Assembly (NCBI GenBank): GCA_012964205.1
Contig: DTUI01000029.1
Span: forward strand, 1 to 47,445
From: Candidatus Thioglobus sp.
GTDB taxonomy: Bacteria > Pseudomonadota > Gammaproteobacteria > PS1 > Pseudothioglobaceae
Direction of reading: 5' to 3'
DNA length: 47,445 nucleotides
Shown: positions 47,202 through 47,445 of the stretch, in pieces
Layout of the letters: each line of letters starts with the position of its first letter
Numbering within the stretch: the first letter of the stretch is position 1
Notes under the pieces: generated by a model
Seen by the model: only the letters and a program-made list of their open reading frames with translations
The model's database searches: none
What the model was told of the DNA's origin: nothing
Translations under genes and position numbers: made by a program

Positions 47202-47381
47202 TTAATGTTGTTTTTGGTAGAGTGCAATAAGACCAAGAAGCATGGTTACGGTGATAATAATACTCAAGTGCTTAGAATCAACAATAGGCGAATAACTTGT
47301 ATACGCAGAAGCTAATGTCGTACTGGCAACTAAAGATGCGGCTAGAGCCAGAATTGGCTTAATAATGATTGATAATTTCAT
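47202..47381 (-). CDS. Small hydrophobic protein, 59 residues, unknown function
   Basis: The frame encodes MKLSIIIKPILALAASLVAS followed by TTLASAYTSYSPIVDSKHLS and a second hydrophobic stretch IIITVTMLLGLIALY, ending QKQH. The first part looks like a signal peptide with cleavage after ASA. The second is a membrane helix, so the mature protein would be a short single-pass peptide. The ATG lies 4 bases after the stop of the gene upstream, suggesting coupling. A terminator follows directly. I do not recognise the family. Confidence 0.65.
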   Translation of the reverse strand: MKLSIIIKPILALAASLVASTTLASAYTSYSPIVDSKHLSIIITVTMLLGLIALYQKQH

Positions 47382-47385
47382 CGGC

Positions 47386-47445
47386 TTAGTGAATTAATGC
47401 TACGCTTAAAGACATGATAACTGCTGCTGATGAATAGATAATTGT
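47386..47445 (-). CDS. C-terminal end of an unidentified gene (cut by window edge)
   Basis: Nineteen codons are open from the window edge to a TAA, ending IIYSSAAVIMSLSVALIH, a hydrophobic segment that could be a final membrane helix. Its stop is 4 bases before the small gene. The evidence is only the open frame, its composition and the tight spacing; the product cannot be named. Confidence 0.4.
   Translation of the reverse strand, partial: TIIYSSAAVIMSLSVALIH

Overview
The window looks like chromosomal DNA from a low-GC gammaproteobacterium. The gene set and family variants (hflK-hflC-hisZ-purA-rnr, class Ia nrdAB-yfaE, a Bat aerotolerance operon, selD-selU, a DsrE-like periplasmic protein, an Aap amino-acid importer) fit the SUP05/ARCTIC96BD-19 group ('Candidatus Thioglobus'). 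That assignment is inferred from protein resemblance and composition judged by eye; no 16S gene, tRNA, phage, insertion sequence or CRISPR array is visible.

Layout. 1-1225 (-): N-terminal half of lptD, cut by the window edge. 1361-7883 (+): housekeeping run hflK, hflC, hisZ, purA, rnr, closed by a clear bidirectional terminator, with ilvD converging from the other strand. 9696-10729 (+): a stand-alone ArgA-type acetyltransferase and RNase T. 15738 down to 10726 (-): a tightly packed six-gene run. It holds a TagD-like cytidylyltransferase fused to half of a Gfo/Idh oxidoreductase, a class V aminotransferase, a LicD-family transferase, then pxpA, pxpB and pxpC (5-oxoprolinase). 16024-25723 (+): a DUF808 membrane protein, a dimeric all-alpha dUTPase, moxR, DUF58, a small membrane protein, batA, batB, batC and batD, then selD and selU, almost all overlapping or a few bases apart. 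29407 down to 25712 (-): nrdA, nrdB, yfaE behind a promoter overlaid by two NrdR boxes. 38240 down to 29702 (-): a five-gene beta-oxidation operon led by a 2Fe-2S flavin reductase. 38306-40035 (+): a periplasmic DsrE-like protein and a 13-repeat YwqK/MORN_2-type protein. 42133 down to 40124 (-): an SH3 membrane protein, a thioredoxin and hemH. 42832 down to 42404 (-): an orphan Fic-like C-terminal winged-helix protein. 47092 down to 42955 (-): aapJQMP, preceded by a 59-residue membrane or exported protein and the tail of another gene at the edge.

How the genes work together. The cell can import L-amino acids (AapJQMP), recycle 5-oxoproline to glutamate (PxpABC), make branched-chain amino acids (IlvD), use an aerobic diferric RNR with its ferredoxin repair protein (NrdAB-YfaE), and degrade acyl chains (reductase-FadE-FadN-FadA-FadD type genes). 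In this window selenium is connected only with tRNA 2-selenouridine (SelD plus SelU).

The least ordinary parts are the cytidylyltransferase/aminotransferase/LicD cassette, whose first gene lacks a canonical start codon at the point where its fold should begin; the reductase with a diverged nucleotide-binding motif heading the fatty-acid operon; the YwqK repeat protein with an exact 72-bp tandem duplication; and the orphan Fic-like winged-helix protein.
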